DNA of 64,000 bases from Ctena decussata. Taxonomy: Eukaryota > Mollusca > Bivalvia > Lucinida > Lucinidae. Where the stretch lies: the NCBI GenBank assembly GCA_963989385.1, contig OZ022511.1, positions 3,782,001-3,846,000 of the forward strand. The letters run 5' to 3'. The translations under genes and the position numbers were made by a program. Below are positions 42,540-53,169 of this stretch, piece by piece; within the stretch, counting starts at the first letter, position 1, and each line of letters starts with the position of its first letter. The notes under the pieces are model-generated. The model was not told where the DNA came from. It did not search any database and worked only from the letters and a program-made list of their open reading frames with translations.

Positions 42540-43125
42540 TAACAGGGATAATGTAGGGATAATTTTCCGTCTTTCTAATATGTTGTGACCCCACATTAGA
42601 AACCGAGATGGTTCTAATAAAAGTCACAACATATGTTTTCATTGATAAATAAGAAGAATTATCTCTGAATTATTCCTGTCACCCCTATCTAACTTGAGCT
42701 CTGAGTCCTCTGTTTCAATATCTAGGAAATATACGGTATCTTAATCTTGAAGCCGTGATGTAACATGTGTGTCTTTTATATGTTTTATATCCGTTTAAAC
42801 AGTATTGAATGTTTAGCTATAGTATTAACTGCGCATAGGAAGGCAAGGAGTTACCTTTGCAGTTTTGCTTGAGAAACTATGAAATGCAAATACGTATAAA
42901 AATTTCGCGAAGTTGAGAAAATGTATGTACTCATGATTTGTGCTTCTAAAGCCTAACGTGTCCAGGTTCAAGGACTTACCACCCACCTTATTGAGGAAAT
43001 GTTCCTGAGCAGCTGTCAGTTGGTAGGAATCACAGATCGGTTCCGGCCCTTTGCACAGACCGGATGGATGCCTTGCTTGTTTTTTTTTTATTTTTTTTTA
43101 TCTTTTTTTTTTTTTGCTCTTCTAG
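42540..43125. other. non-coding stretch
   Basis: A short imperfect inverted pair CACAACATATG / AATATGTTGTGAC around 42578-42635 resembles a segment at 52390-52445. Poly-T runs occur at 43079-43113. No gene. Confidence 0.4.
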
Positions 43126-43129
43126 CACT

Positions 43130-43296
43130 ATTTCATTCATATCGAGAAGACGAATGAGTGATAATGAACGCTGTATACAATGGAATCACATCTGCGGTCT
43201 GAACGAGTCCAGTCTGCAGTACGATTCGAACCTGGACTGCCAGGACCTCTAGCTTAGCAAGCTAGCGCTTGACCCACTGAGCTACCCGGGCCACGA
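43130..43296 (-). mobile_element. tRNA-derived SINE, minus strand
   Basis: The minus-strand head GTGGCCCGGGTAGCTCAGTG, then GGTCAAGCGCTAGCTTGCTA and B box CAGGTTCGAATCGTACTG, continues into CAGACTGGACTCGTTCAGAC. The body is short, and the lower edge is approximate. Confidence 0.6.
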
Positions 43297-43546
43297 GACC
43301 TTCTAGAATCCTAACTTTTCGCCATGGATTCTAAGGGTTTGAAGGAACAGGGAAGTTTCTGCCCCGTTTGCATTGATGCGTATGCTGATTTGTATCTTTG
43401 CTGTTGTAATAAGGCGAATTATCATGGTAACGGATACAAATGTTAGGCTTTGTGGTACACCTCCATGTTTTTCCGTCATTTTTTCAAAGGGAAACAACTT
43501 TGTGACTTACTGTTTCCTTCCCTGGACAACAAACGCTCCAAGTATG

Positions 43547-43612
43547 GTGTCTACTCTTGAAGGAAAGAATTTGCTCCTACAGGAGCAAATTCTTTCCTTC
43601 AAGAGTTGACAC
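43547..43612. repeat. 66-bp hairpin (AAAGAATTTGCTCC core), copy 2
   Basis: GTGTCTACTCTTGAAGGAAA, then GAATTTGCTCCTA and the complement. It abuts the left end of the 3.8-kb TIR element. Confidence 0.7.
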
Positions 43613-43996
43613 ATGAGCCCGTCCAGATAGAAATCGACCTTATGACACGCGACGTGAAACTGAGATAAGTGACGTCAAAGTTTGACATTACGTCAGACGA
43701 TTTTCCCGCTGTTTTACACGGCATATGATTCAACTTTGATATGAATGTTAATAGTGTGGGAAACCACCGTAGCCGCATATTTGTTGCCAAGGATCCAGAA
43801 ATATGATTCTTTGGAGCCTTGTGCATCACCAAAATTGCAGTTTGCGTTTATTACCGAATTTAATAAATTGAAAAAAATATTTTATTCGCAGACGTGTAAA
43901 AAAGCTTGATACTGGCGGCAGTTTTGATCCCGTTTTAGTTCATGTTCATAAATGTTCAGCTTTGATCTAGCGAAAATAATTTTCAATTTCGGACAA

Positions 43997-44030
43997 CAAC
44001 AACAACAACAACAATAATAATAATAACTAT
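43997..44030. repeat. (AAC)n(AAT)n microsatellite
   Basis: Six AAC triplets followed by four AAT triplets. Confidence 0.85.
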
Positions 44031-44399
44031 ATTATTAATATCAAAAGTAAAATCCCGAACCGAAAAAAAAACCAAGCCTATAACTTTGTTTAGGTACATG
44101 TATACAAACAGCGTCAGCATTTTCATGCATTCACTGACATTGTTTACAATTTTTCAATTTAAACTGCAAGACAGCAATTAAAATGTAGATAAAATCTTGT
44201 ATAAAAACAATTTCAAGTTTTCATGCATTGCTTGTTTTCTATACCACAGTCTGCCAGATCGAAGGTAAATTTTGTAATACGATTTTTTTCCTCTCCTCCA
44301 GTGCCGGGTGAAACATTGCAGGTCAAGGGCCTACTGTGCCTGCAGTAGGTGCGGGTGAGCGTTGCTTGGACATTTTTTCTTTGGTCTATCATTTCTCTT

Positions 44400-44500
44400 C
44401 TTTCTCCCTCTCTCTGGGAGACTGCCCGATATAGACTGAAATGCTGTCTCAAAGGGCTATTAAACCCAAAACAATCAATCAGTCAATCCTCTCCTGCCTA
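44400..44500 (+). mobile_element. SINE 3' tail fragment
   Basis: AGACTGAAATGCTGTCTCAA then AGGGCTATTAAACCCAAAAC and (AATC)n-like tail, the plus-strand counterpart of 11225-11320. Confidence 0.45.
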
Positions 44501-45456
44501 TCAGCGCTGACGAATGCTGGGTGACAAACGGCAAAGGGCGGCATAAAGAAGTGTTTCTGAACCTTAATGTCTCTAAATGGTGGAAGAAAAAACGCTTTCC
44601 AATTTTAACACAGTTTTCGGAGATCCTTAACCATTTTGATCTACTTACAATTCCCTGTCCAATGAGATGAAAATTGCTAGTTTAAGTCAAAAGTCCGTCT
44701 GGCTGTTTTGTGTGTTTTTTCCTTAAGCTTATATAGTTTTATTTTTTGTATTTCTTTTTTTCCCTGTTTATATTGCAGGTGGCTGGTGGATTATATTTGT
44801 AAAATAAATTAACAAATTAAAAAATTAAAAAATAAAAACACGATGTTTTTTTTTTTCGTTTAAAATTGTGATTCGTTTGCTTTTCCGCGGTTTGGTAACT
44901 CAAAGTTCATACCTGATAACATAGTGACGATTTTACTTTTGTTACGGACACAGAAAATATGAGATCACGTCCTCTTTCTAAAGAGACGCCTATATGATCA
45001 AGAATTAACCAAAAGCTGGCATAGGTGTGGATGTGGAAAAGCGGGAGGGGAGGAACTCGTAATAAAACGTAACTGAGTTTCACATAAAAAAGAGTCTTTT
45101 AAGTTGGCAACTAAAATTACCTCCTTTCGAGTGAGTTCTTTTAGCTTGGAACAAAATGGTAAAAATACAACGTACAAGCCTGGAACCCCATTTATTGTCT
45201 TACCTTTGTTTATATTGCATTGCTGGGCGGGAAACTAGAACAAGAAATTGTGTTTTGCTGAGCAGTTAGACAGTTTTCAAAATTATGTTCTCTCTACTTT
45301 TTGCCAGTTATCTGGCACAGTATATGCTTATCAACCCACATTTTGTCACCAGCCATGAAGGTTGAGCTGCTTTTCAAAACGATTTTTGTTTAGGCATTTT
45401 TACAACTGATAGGAATATGGAGAACATGCATGCAATTATTTGTATGCAAAATTAAT

Positions 45457-45641
45457 GAGCCGCGACGTGACAAAGCCAACTAAGTGGTTTTGCGCCCAGC
45501 GCAGACTCAGATCAGCCTGGGCATCTTAGCTACCCTTTAAGCGCTTAGCGAAGGGTCTGATCAGACATGCTGGATGCTCAGGCTGATCTGAGTCTGCACT
45601 AAGCGCACAACCACTTTGTTGGTTTTCTCGTGTCACGGCTC
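45457..45641. mobile_element. MITE family A, copy 7 (partly deleted)
   Basis: GAGCCGCGACGTGACAAAGC ... TCTCGTGTCACGGCTC. About 50 bp of the left-centre is missing compared with copy 6. Flanking tetramers TAAT and AAAT, 3 of 4 matching. Confidence 0.85.
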
Positions 45642-47411
45642 AAATAAACTCAGCCTTCGCATAAGTGTCTTTGGGTCCACTAGGCCTTTAGGCCTGGTAA
45701 ATTGTATGTTGAACAGATGCTCCAAAGCAGAAGTGATATTTCTTGTTACGTGGCATATGCCACATGTGTATGTTTTCCCACCATTTTTACAAAGGGAAAC
45801 AACTTTTGTGACTTTCTTTTATGCTTCCTAGGACGTAGCTCTTCAAAAATGCGATCTGCTCTTAAAGGAAAAGTGCTGCTGAAGGACTCTTGCACAGAAA
45901 CGAATTCTTTGCTTTATCAAAAAGAAATGACAAACAAACTTAATTGCTTACTCATCTTTAGAAACAGTTGAAGTATTTCAAAATATCTAAAGGTATGTTT
46001 TGTTTATTTTTTTGCTGTATGCACTCGAAGCCAAGGAGCACCGGAGGAATGAAGTTTCCGGATCGTCAGTACGTGCGAACGGCAGTACTTAAGCATGTCG
46101 GTCAGTCCGAATATTAAGTTTATTTCTTGTTATAGCTACTTCGGAAAAAATATTTTTTGATAACCGTTCGAGGTAAAGGGATCATACTTGGTATGACATT
46201 TACCTGGATCAAAGCCTTTCCATCTTTTCTACATTTCCCAAGAGGCATGTCCCAGGGTGGGACCAAAGTCTAGAGCTTTGTTACGGGAAAATTTACTCAT
46301 ACTGATTACATGCGGTTGCTGTGTTAGCGTTAATAATAATGATATGCATTTCAAGTGAAAACATTGATAATGGCGTTATCCATAACAGTGTACTGGCAGG
46401 CGACCAGTGGTTGCCGTCTTTTGTTACTCTTTTTATCTTGTAACGGATATATAGTGATTAGTGATTCTATATTTTGGTTTAATAAACTAGGGGTAAATGT
46501 CGTTATAATACTGATTTATTTTTTGAAATAGACTATAACTTGTGCCTGTGACAGATCCTCAAACTAGGTCACCAAAACGCATTGAAATACGAGCGTGGCG
46601 TACCAGTGATGGCCGTCACGAATGCCATGCGTTGATTGATGCATTTTTCAAAACCTTGTTGTGGATTTAAACTTTGATGATATGTCTTTGTAAGTCTGTG
46701 GTCTTTGTGAGAGTTTAATAATTTCAGCGCGTTCAGCACAGATAGAATATAAGCAACATTCAGAAACGGACTTTAAAACTCTGACGTAGTCATTTCGTAG
46801 GCGCACGCTACATTACGCCGAAAACAAACATAAATAATGGTTACACGTGTGCTGTTATTCACAAGAATTAAGATGCTTTTTGCAGGCTGGTTGCAGGTTA
46901 TACCTTTTTCATCATAGGTAATCATTTATAAAGCAATTTGTTCATGTTTATTTCTGTATTTAATTTTGTGTGTATCAAGGGTTGTGATCCCCGGCAAGGC
47001 AATAATGTTGGTATGAGGGTAGCTTTGGGAAATTGTTAACCTTTTGCCTTCCGGGGAGATAATTTAACCAGTCTTTTTTGTGGGAGTTCCTTTTGTTTCC
47101 TTTTACAAAATGGCCAAATCTGAGACGGATCAAATACGTAATTGCGCGTGCAAAATGCAAACGGCCACCACTGGTACGCGGCCACCACTGGTCGCATGCC
47201 AGTAACGTGACGTCACGTAACGTTATTAATTCTGGCAAATTTCATTAGATACCAGTATGTTCAAAACTGTCATAACATCCTTAATAATCTAGATAACTTC
47301 ATACGGTTTTTACCTTTTTGTTCTATAATGGCATTCGCATTCAGATAACACAAAACCTAAAAATCGAATTTTTATGTCATAAGGTCGATTTCTATCTGGA
47401 CGGGCTCACAT

Positions 47412-49260
47412 ATTGAAAAGGGAGGAAAACATGAAAATTGCAGAGTTGCGTTCCAATAACGTGAATCCGAATGCACTTGGACATTATGTTATATATTCCA
47501 TCGGGAATAGAGTCTTGGGAAAAGGAAGGGTCGTGGTTATATTGCAGAAATGTCGATGCCATTGTTAAGTTTTTTCACGGCTTCTTTTTTCCCAGTGAAA
47601 GAGTGCATCAGATGAAGGTCATCGCAGATGTGGTCATTCCATCAGCGTTTACCATAATTATCGGTAACATGGGGCATCGTAACTCATTACTGTGCAGCCA
47701 AAACAATGCAAACCTTGGCCGTATTTTTGTGGACGTAGGGTCAGTGTGTCCCTGTATCACTGATTACAGTATTTGTCCCAACACTTGAACAAATCAAGTT
47801 TGGGCCAAATTCACCATGAGGATTACTAATAGCGCAGAATCTGATCATGCTTGTCTGATCTTAGTCTACGCTGTTCGCTCGTGCTTCTGTCTCGGTATAT
47901 ACGGTAATTACGATAGGTAGCAATAATTCATTAACGAATATTGATTTTGGAGAGTGGTTTTGTCGCACCAGGTATCAATTAACAAATCAATTGCTTTTTC
48001 ACTGTTGGGAATGTGTTCCGGAAAGGCAGCTCCCATCCCACCAGCTGAACCGTTCGATACGGGTCTTGCTCTACAAACGGACAGTCGGCGCCAAGTGTGT
48101 ACAACTATGGTTACGTACCGCTGAGCCACTTGGGGAACGTCGTTACGGGAACTGAAACAGAATTGCAGTTCTCATTTTGTTGAGACCTTTTAAATCTGTC
48201 GAGATTTGAGAAAAAGGTGGGAGGGGAATGAAAAAGTGGTGCATGCTCTTTCGTTTAAAATTTTAGCAAAAAGAAGAAAATAGAAGAAAAAAAAAACGAA
48301 AAAAAGTTTGCGTACATACGTACATTATACAAACGGGATTCAGAAGATCAGATGACCCTGCATGTGCTCTTCAGAATAAATCTTTCCGGATCGAGTTCAC
48401 CCCTGTGTGAAGTGAAAAATCAGGTGGATCGTTTTCAAACCAGGTAAAACATAACTTTATTCTTAAATGAAAAAGAACTACTGTGTGGCTTTGTGGTTTT
48501 TAACAAAAGAGACAGTGTTTGAAAAGACGACTTTTTGTGATTTTCAAGTCCAGTTTATTTGTAAATAATACACCTGGTTTGTGTGGTTTGAACGAAGCGA
48601 CTGGATTTGCCGCGTTACAATCATCTTGGTTAGTTGATGGGCTGCATGAGGTAGGGTGTCTCAGGACTAAACTCAGATCAGTCAGCGCATCTGAGAGACT
48701 GTGAAAAATCTTTGTTTGTCACTGTACATATTTCTCAGGATCAATAGGTTGTTTGATCAAAACAGGGAAGACTCTGAGTAGCCTGTGCATCTGCGCAGAG
48801 TCTTCCCTGTTTTCGTATGCTATAAGGCACTTTTTCTCATCTAACAGCTCATTTATTTCGTTTCGGCCGTTTAGCTTTGTAAGGTGTGCGTTGATAACGC
48901 TTTTTCATATTAAATTTTTAAAATTTTGTAAATTTATTCACCAAAACCAAGGAGATATTGGAATGTTATGAATTGGAATATCGATTAGGAGAAAATCACA
49001 GTCAGTATTTTATCTCAAGTGTGTTTGTTTTTGGTCAGGGCGTGATTTTAATAACAGGTTAAGATTTAGATTTGTTGATATGAAGCTTAATTTCAGGCTG
49101 AATTCAAATCTTCGTTAAGTTTAAACGTTAAGACATTTCAAAGACTTGTCGGTTAAACGTATAGAACAACGATGCATGCTATTAATAAAATAACAAAGCA
49201 TGTGTAACGGTTGTTGTTGTTCAGATCCCATAGACTGTTGTTCAAAACCTACGACAGAGC
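47412..49260. other. non-coding stretch with decayed repeat fragments
   Basis: TCTGATCATGCTTGTCTGAT near 47831 and the hairpin ACAGGGAAGACTCTGAGTAG / CAGAGTCTTCCCTGTTTTCG near 48763-48815 are family A-like or related. A degraded tRNA-like sequence (AAGTGGCTCAGCGGTACGTA, minus strand, near 48116-48135) is too weak to call a SINE. No gene recognised. Confidence 0.4.
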
Positions 49261-49263
49261 CCA

Positions 49264-49480
49264 GGCCCCGGTAGCTCAGTAGGTTAAGCGCTAGCCTGCG
49301 GATCAAGCGGTTCCGGGTTCGATCCGCGCTTGACAATCCTTTCAAACGTGAATGGGGTTCCACTGCACACAGTCTTTCATTATCCCCCTGCCACCGTCCT
49401 GATATGACTGAAATACTGTTTAAAAGGGCGTAAAATTTCGTAATCCATCGATCCGTTCATCCATCCCACGGTGGTAACCG
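49264..49480 (+). mobile_element. tRNA-derived SINE, plus strand, nearly full-length
   Basis: Head GCCCCGGTAGCTCAGTAGGT, then TAAGCGCTAGCCTGCGGATC and B box CCGGGTTCGATCCGCGCT; body GGGGTTCCACTGCACACAGT; 3' part GACTGAAATACTGTTTAAAA then GGGCGTAAAATTTCGTAATC and an (ATCC)n-like end. The best example of the main SINE here. Confidence 0.75.
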
Positions 49481-49829
49481 ACCTAAATGCTGCTTGGTTC
49501 TGTCATTCGTTTAGGTAATATCTTCTTTAAATATTTGAGAATGTCCTTGGCAGCCATTGCTTACTCGCGACTAAATGCATGCTGGATTTATAACTTTTCA
49601 TCCGTGTTAGTAATAGCTTCCTTGTTTAATTAATAGTAAAGGCCGCCACTTTAACTTCTGAATGCTTTAATCAAGCAGAGGTATACATTAAAGCCACTTT
49701 TCATGTCAGGTATTATTAATCACCGAAGTTGTAATACCGTAATTTCTGTCAACATTGAGACACTAAGAGCATAAATATCGAGAAGATCCCGAAATTTGCA
49801 CAAGTTGGGTTTGCCATCCGGTAAAGTCA

Positions 49830-50115
49830 CAAACCTAGTTGGCGGACTGGCGAACGATGCACACCCTGATCAGACTGCTCCAGAAGGAGCAGTCTGATCT
49901 GAATGTACATTGTTTGCCGTAGATTACTGTAAAATTCTAAAAAATAAATTAACGTAATTGTCCTTACCATAAAACAAGTTCTATTTACAGCACATTATCA
50001 ATTTTACGGATTCACATATTCATAAGATGGACTTGAAAGATTCCTCCTTTAGGAGCAGACTGATCTTATCCTGCGCTGGTGGCCCAGACCTATCTGTCCC
50101 AATACTTAGAATTTT
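49830..50115. repeat. dispersed hairpin repeat (GATCAGACTGCTCC)
   Basis: GATCAGACTGCTCC-AGAA-GGAGCAGTCTGATC at 49869-49900 with outer CTGTCCCAATACTTAGAATT at 50094. Equivalents at 56965-57062 and 58690-58805 share the hairpin and the TCTGTCCCAATACTTGGAAT flank. Confidence 0.6.
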
Positions 50116-50502
50116 TACGGTCCAACTCGATTGCCCTGAGCTTATTGCATCAAACAACGGATAGAATGACACATTTTATGCTTCGAAACCAATTTTGTAG
50201 CATAATGTTGCGTTTGTTCGATTTCTTGTAACACCGGACGACGATTTGATTTCTTCATATAACTTTATATTGTAGTGTTTGGATTTAAGATTGTTTTGAT
50301 AAGAAGTAAGGCTATTTTCAGGCCAGTTTAAACTTTCGCTTTAAAGTAAGGGCATGGTTCGTCTCCGTATGAAAAGAATGTCTTTACAAATTTTCTAGTA
50401 GGGTTAGCGAGTGAATTATCGAAGGTACATGCGGACGATAGCTTCACAGAACTAGGACCGGGTGCGCTTGCTACAGACTTACCCTCGTCGCGATATCATG
50501 AT

Positions 50503-50835
50503 CACAGGGTATAATCGATTCCACCAATTTTTGCTTCCTGCAGAGAATGTCCGTCATATTTGGCTTCCGCCGAGACTGTCCACGATCTCTTGCTTCCTGC
50601 CGAGACTTCTTTACATGATAAATGGCTTCCTGCAGAGACTGTCCGCGTGATTCTGCTTCCTGCCGAGCCTCTCGGCAGGAAGCAGAATCACGCGGACAGT
50701 CTCGGCAGGAAGCCATTTTTCGAGGACAGTAGTCTCTGCAGGAAGCAAGAGTTCGCGGACAGTCTCGGCGGAAGCCAAATATGATGTACAGTCTCTGCAG
50801 GAAGCGAAAATTAGCGGAATCGATTATACTCTGTG
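50503..50835 (+). mobile_element. CACAGGGTATA modular hairpin, copy 4
   Basis: 333 bp, ends of the ATAATCGATTCC type with one change in the right terminus (TATACTCTGTG). Flanking pentamers ATGAT and GTGTG do not match. Confidence 0.85.
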
Positions 50836-50839
50836 GTGT

Positions 50840-51620
50840 GACATTGGTTAAATTTTCCCTGGTATATTTTGAGGTAACTACGGTTGGACTTTATGATATA
50901 TCTGTACATGTAACTTTGTGTCAACACAGTTCACTTACGCCTATCAGTTATGATTTGTCAGATATTTACACATGGTTTATTTCAAACTCAAGGTATTTAT
51001 TTTGTTTATATTTGTTTTTCTTATCAAATAAAAAAAAAAACTTCCTGTTGTGGAAGTTGACTTATACATTTAGACCGTAATAGACGAAATAGTTATGGTA
51101 ATCTACAGTACATGTAACTACACGAAGGCAAGTTCATTTTATAAACGAATTAATTGCTATTTATATTTTTATGGGACTTCAAATATCTTGAACTTCCAGT
51201 CATTTCGAGCAAGAATCCTTATGATACGTACGTATGCACAACAACATAAATATGCACTCAATATCCCATAAAAAGCGTGTATGGAACGCATTTTCGTACG
51301 ATACTAGTATACGATCAATGCCTACCGCGGTACCCACGAAAGCCTGCAAATATAAACACTGTGGTCAGGGCGCGTTCAGATTGTTTAATTTAATGTAACT
51401 TAGGACTCAGAATCGCGCATGCACCGTCGAGCTGTAAACATCCTTATGCGCACAATGCCATGCTTACATTGGCTGCAGCTTACTGAGTTGCACAATGACA
51501 AGAATGCGAAAATTCCAGATCATCACTAACATTGTTAACATTGTATTTAACCTCGTAACTTTACTTATTAACAATATGCTTAACTTTGTAACCTTCTGAA
51601 TAACAATGTTACAACTTCAG
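50840..51620. other. AT-rich non-coding stretch
   Basis: No domain-bearing ORF. The part from 51530 to 51620 has intron-like repeated TAACATTGTTAAC-type sequence before a possible splice acceptor. Confidence 0.4.
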
Positions 51621-51621
51621 T

Positions 51622-51634
51622 TTTTATTGCAGGT
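51622..51634 (+). other. possible splice acceptor
   Basis: TTTTATTGCAG|GT with a T-rich run just upstream, 56 bp before the ATG of the 190-codon ORF. Acceptor strength is only moderate. Confidence 0.35.
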
Positions 51635-51688
51635 GCCCCCATTAACAAGACGCCTACACCAAGTGACAGCTTCTAACATCAAATACAA

Positions 51689-52261
51689 ATGAGGACAGGT
51701 CGTATCTTCCCTGACCAAGTGTCAGAATCCGTCTCAGTTTTTCCCTTGCCAAATTATGAGGAAAGACATAGTGTTAGTTATATAGATCTTCTGACAATGA
51801 AGAGATTTAATAATGGAGTCAACATATCTCCTTGTCTAACGCCTGTAAACTACCAGGACACCATAATATGCTACAAAAACTCTACGAAAAAGCGGTATAA
51901 AAGTCAGACTCATTACGAACCGCGACCAAAGCCTAAGAAATTTTCGGATACGTTGATAATTTATCCAAAGACACCAGTGAAATCTTTTGTGACTATTTTA
52001 GAGTACCATATTGATGAATGTAGGAAATGGTTCAAAACAACTATGGAATTTAAAGCGAGAACATACACCACCAGTAAGGTAGTTGACAATGACGTGAATA
52101 ATATAGAAGAAGAGGAAATAACAAATGCTGTCAATGATTCTAATAATAATGTCTCAGGACCAGGAGCTTCTCAGATATTATTGCCTAGATGGAACAAAGA
52201 TATCAGCGATCAAGATCTTCATATACCAGTGACTGGGCAATTAATCATGAACGGATTTTAA
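51689..52261 (+). CDS. hypothetical protein, orphan ORF of 190 codons
   Basis: A single open frame from ATG 51689 to TAA 52259-52261, the longest non-repeat ORF in the window after the fucosyltransferase. It is soluble and mildly charged, with a basic centre (KKRYKSQTHYEPRPKPKKF), an acidic low-complexity part (NNIEEEEITNAVNDSNNN) and no signal peptide, membrane segment or recognised domain. An in-frame TAA five codons upstream and a possible splice acceptor at 51632 would fit a last coding exon with part of the 5' UTR. The ATG context is weak (C at -3). It could be a lineage-specific gene or chance; I do not assign a function. Confidence 0.38.
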   Translation: MRTGRIFPDQVSESVSVFPLPNYEERHSVSYIDLLTMKRFNNGVNISPCLTPVNYQDTIICYKNSTKKRYKSQTHYEPRPKPKKFSDTLIIYPKTPVKSFVTILEYHIDECRKWFKTTMEFKARTYTTSKVVDNDVNNIEEEEITNAVNDSNNNVSGPGASQILLPRWNKDISDQDLHIPVTGQLIMNGF

Positions 52262-52496
52262 TCAAATTTATAAGTTACGCAATTGTGGTTGGTCGATGTG
52301 ACCGAAAGTGTGTTGCAGTGTACATAGTAAGGACACCAGACAAAGGATAGGTTTTTTGGTAATGTTCTCCAGATAAGCTGGAGAAGCAGGGGTAATTTAG
52401 GCGGATAATTGTCAAAACTTATACATAAAAACATACGTTGTGATCCCTCACTATAGGTAGTCAAGAAATAAGGTTTTAATGAGGATCTCAATATAT

Positions 52497-52732
52497 GAGC
52501 CGCGACACGACAAAACCAACAAAGTGGTTGTGCGACCAGCGCAGACTCAGATCAGCCTGGGCATCCGCCCAGTCTGATCAGAGTCTTCGCTGTCCGCATG
52601 CAGGTAGCTTAGATCTTTAGCTATCCTTTAAGCGCTTAGCGAAGAATCTGATCAGACTTGGCAGCTGCACAGGCTGATCTGAGTCTGCGCTTGTCGCACA
52701 ACCACATTGTTTGTTTTCTCATGTCGCGGCTC
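52497..52732. mobile_element. MITE family A, copy 8
   Basis: GAGCCGCGACACGACAAAAC ... TCTCATGTCGCGGCTC. Full-length body. Flanking tetramers ATAT and AATT do not match. Confidence 0.9.
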
Positions 52733-53169
52733 AATTATGTTTTCGTTGAGAGAGAAAAATATCCCATCATGCCTAAAAACCTCACCTTATCAGGAGCTCT
52801 GGTGTTGTCCGATGTCTTCCCAAATAATGTGTCGTGGTCCCCGGGAGGACATTTCTAACGATAGCCCACATCACTGGCTGTTAAAACAATGGGTCACAAC
52901 ATGTCCTTTTATGGACAAAAATTGAAAGAAATTCTTTCATTACCATCGTCATCTGCCCTTATATGCCAGTGTTTGTGCCAGATTAGATGCAATAAATTCT
53001 GAGGAAACACAACATTCGCTCGAAATGCCATAAGCAGTATTGTAACGTCATTTCATAAACGTGATATCATAAGAGAACACGTTACAATGTAGCTTAGATG
53101 CCGTCCGTGACAACGTATATTTTCTGTTTCAAAATACGAGTCGAATATTGTCAATTAAGAGAGAGTTAA

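Larger units (their letters stand above)
43615..47407. mobile_element. 3.8-kb TIR transposon, perfect 33-bp ends, non-autonomous
   Basis: GAGCCCGTCCAGATAGAAAT + CGACCTTATGACA at the left equals the inverted right end at 47375-47407 without a mismatch. A 4-bp duplication ACAT flanks it (43611-43614, 47408-47411). It carries a nested family A MITE (45457-45641), a SINE tail (44400-44500) and GACCAGTGG-type motifs near 46397, 46609 and 47174. No long ORF. The 4-bp duplication and GAGCC start resemble family A, so the two might share a mobiliser (inference). Confidence 0.82.

Noticed and set aside
48005..48140. tRNA-derived SINE
   Set aside because: Only a weak A-box-like segment and a poor B box; no body or tail shared with the other SINEs.
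49264..49340. functional tRNA gene
   Set aside because: A and B boxes are present, but acceptor-stem pairing is not evident and the sequence runs into a SINE body with a simple-repeat tail; the same applies to 13654-13733, 21466-21537, 27240-27308, 43230-43296 and 57650-57730.
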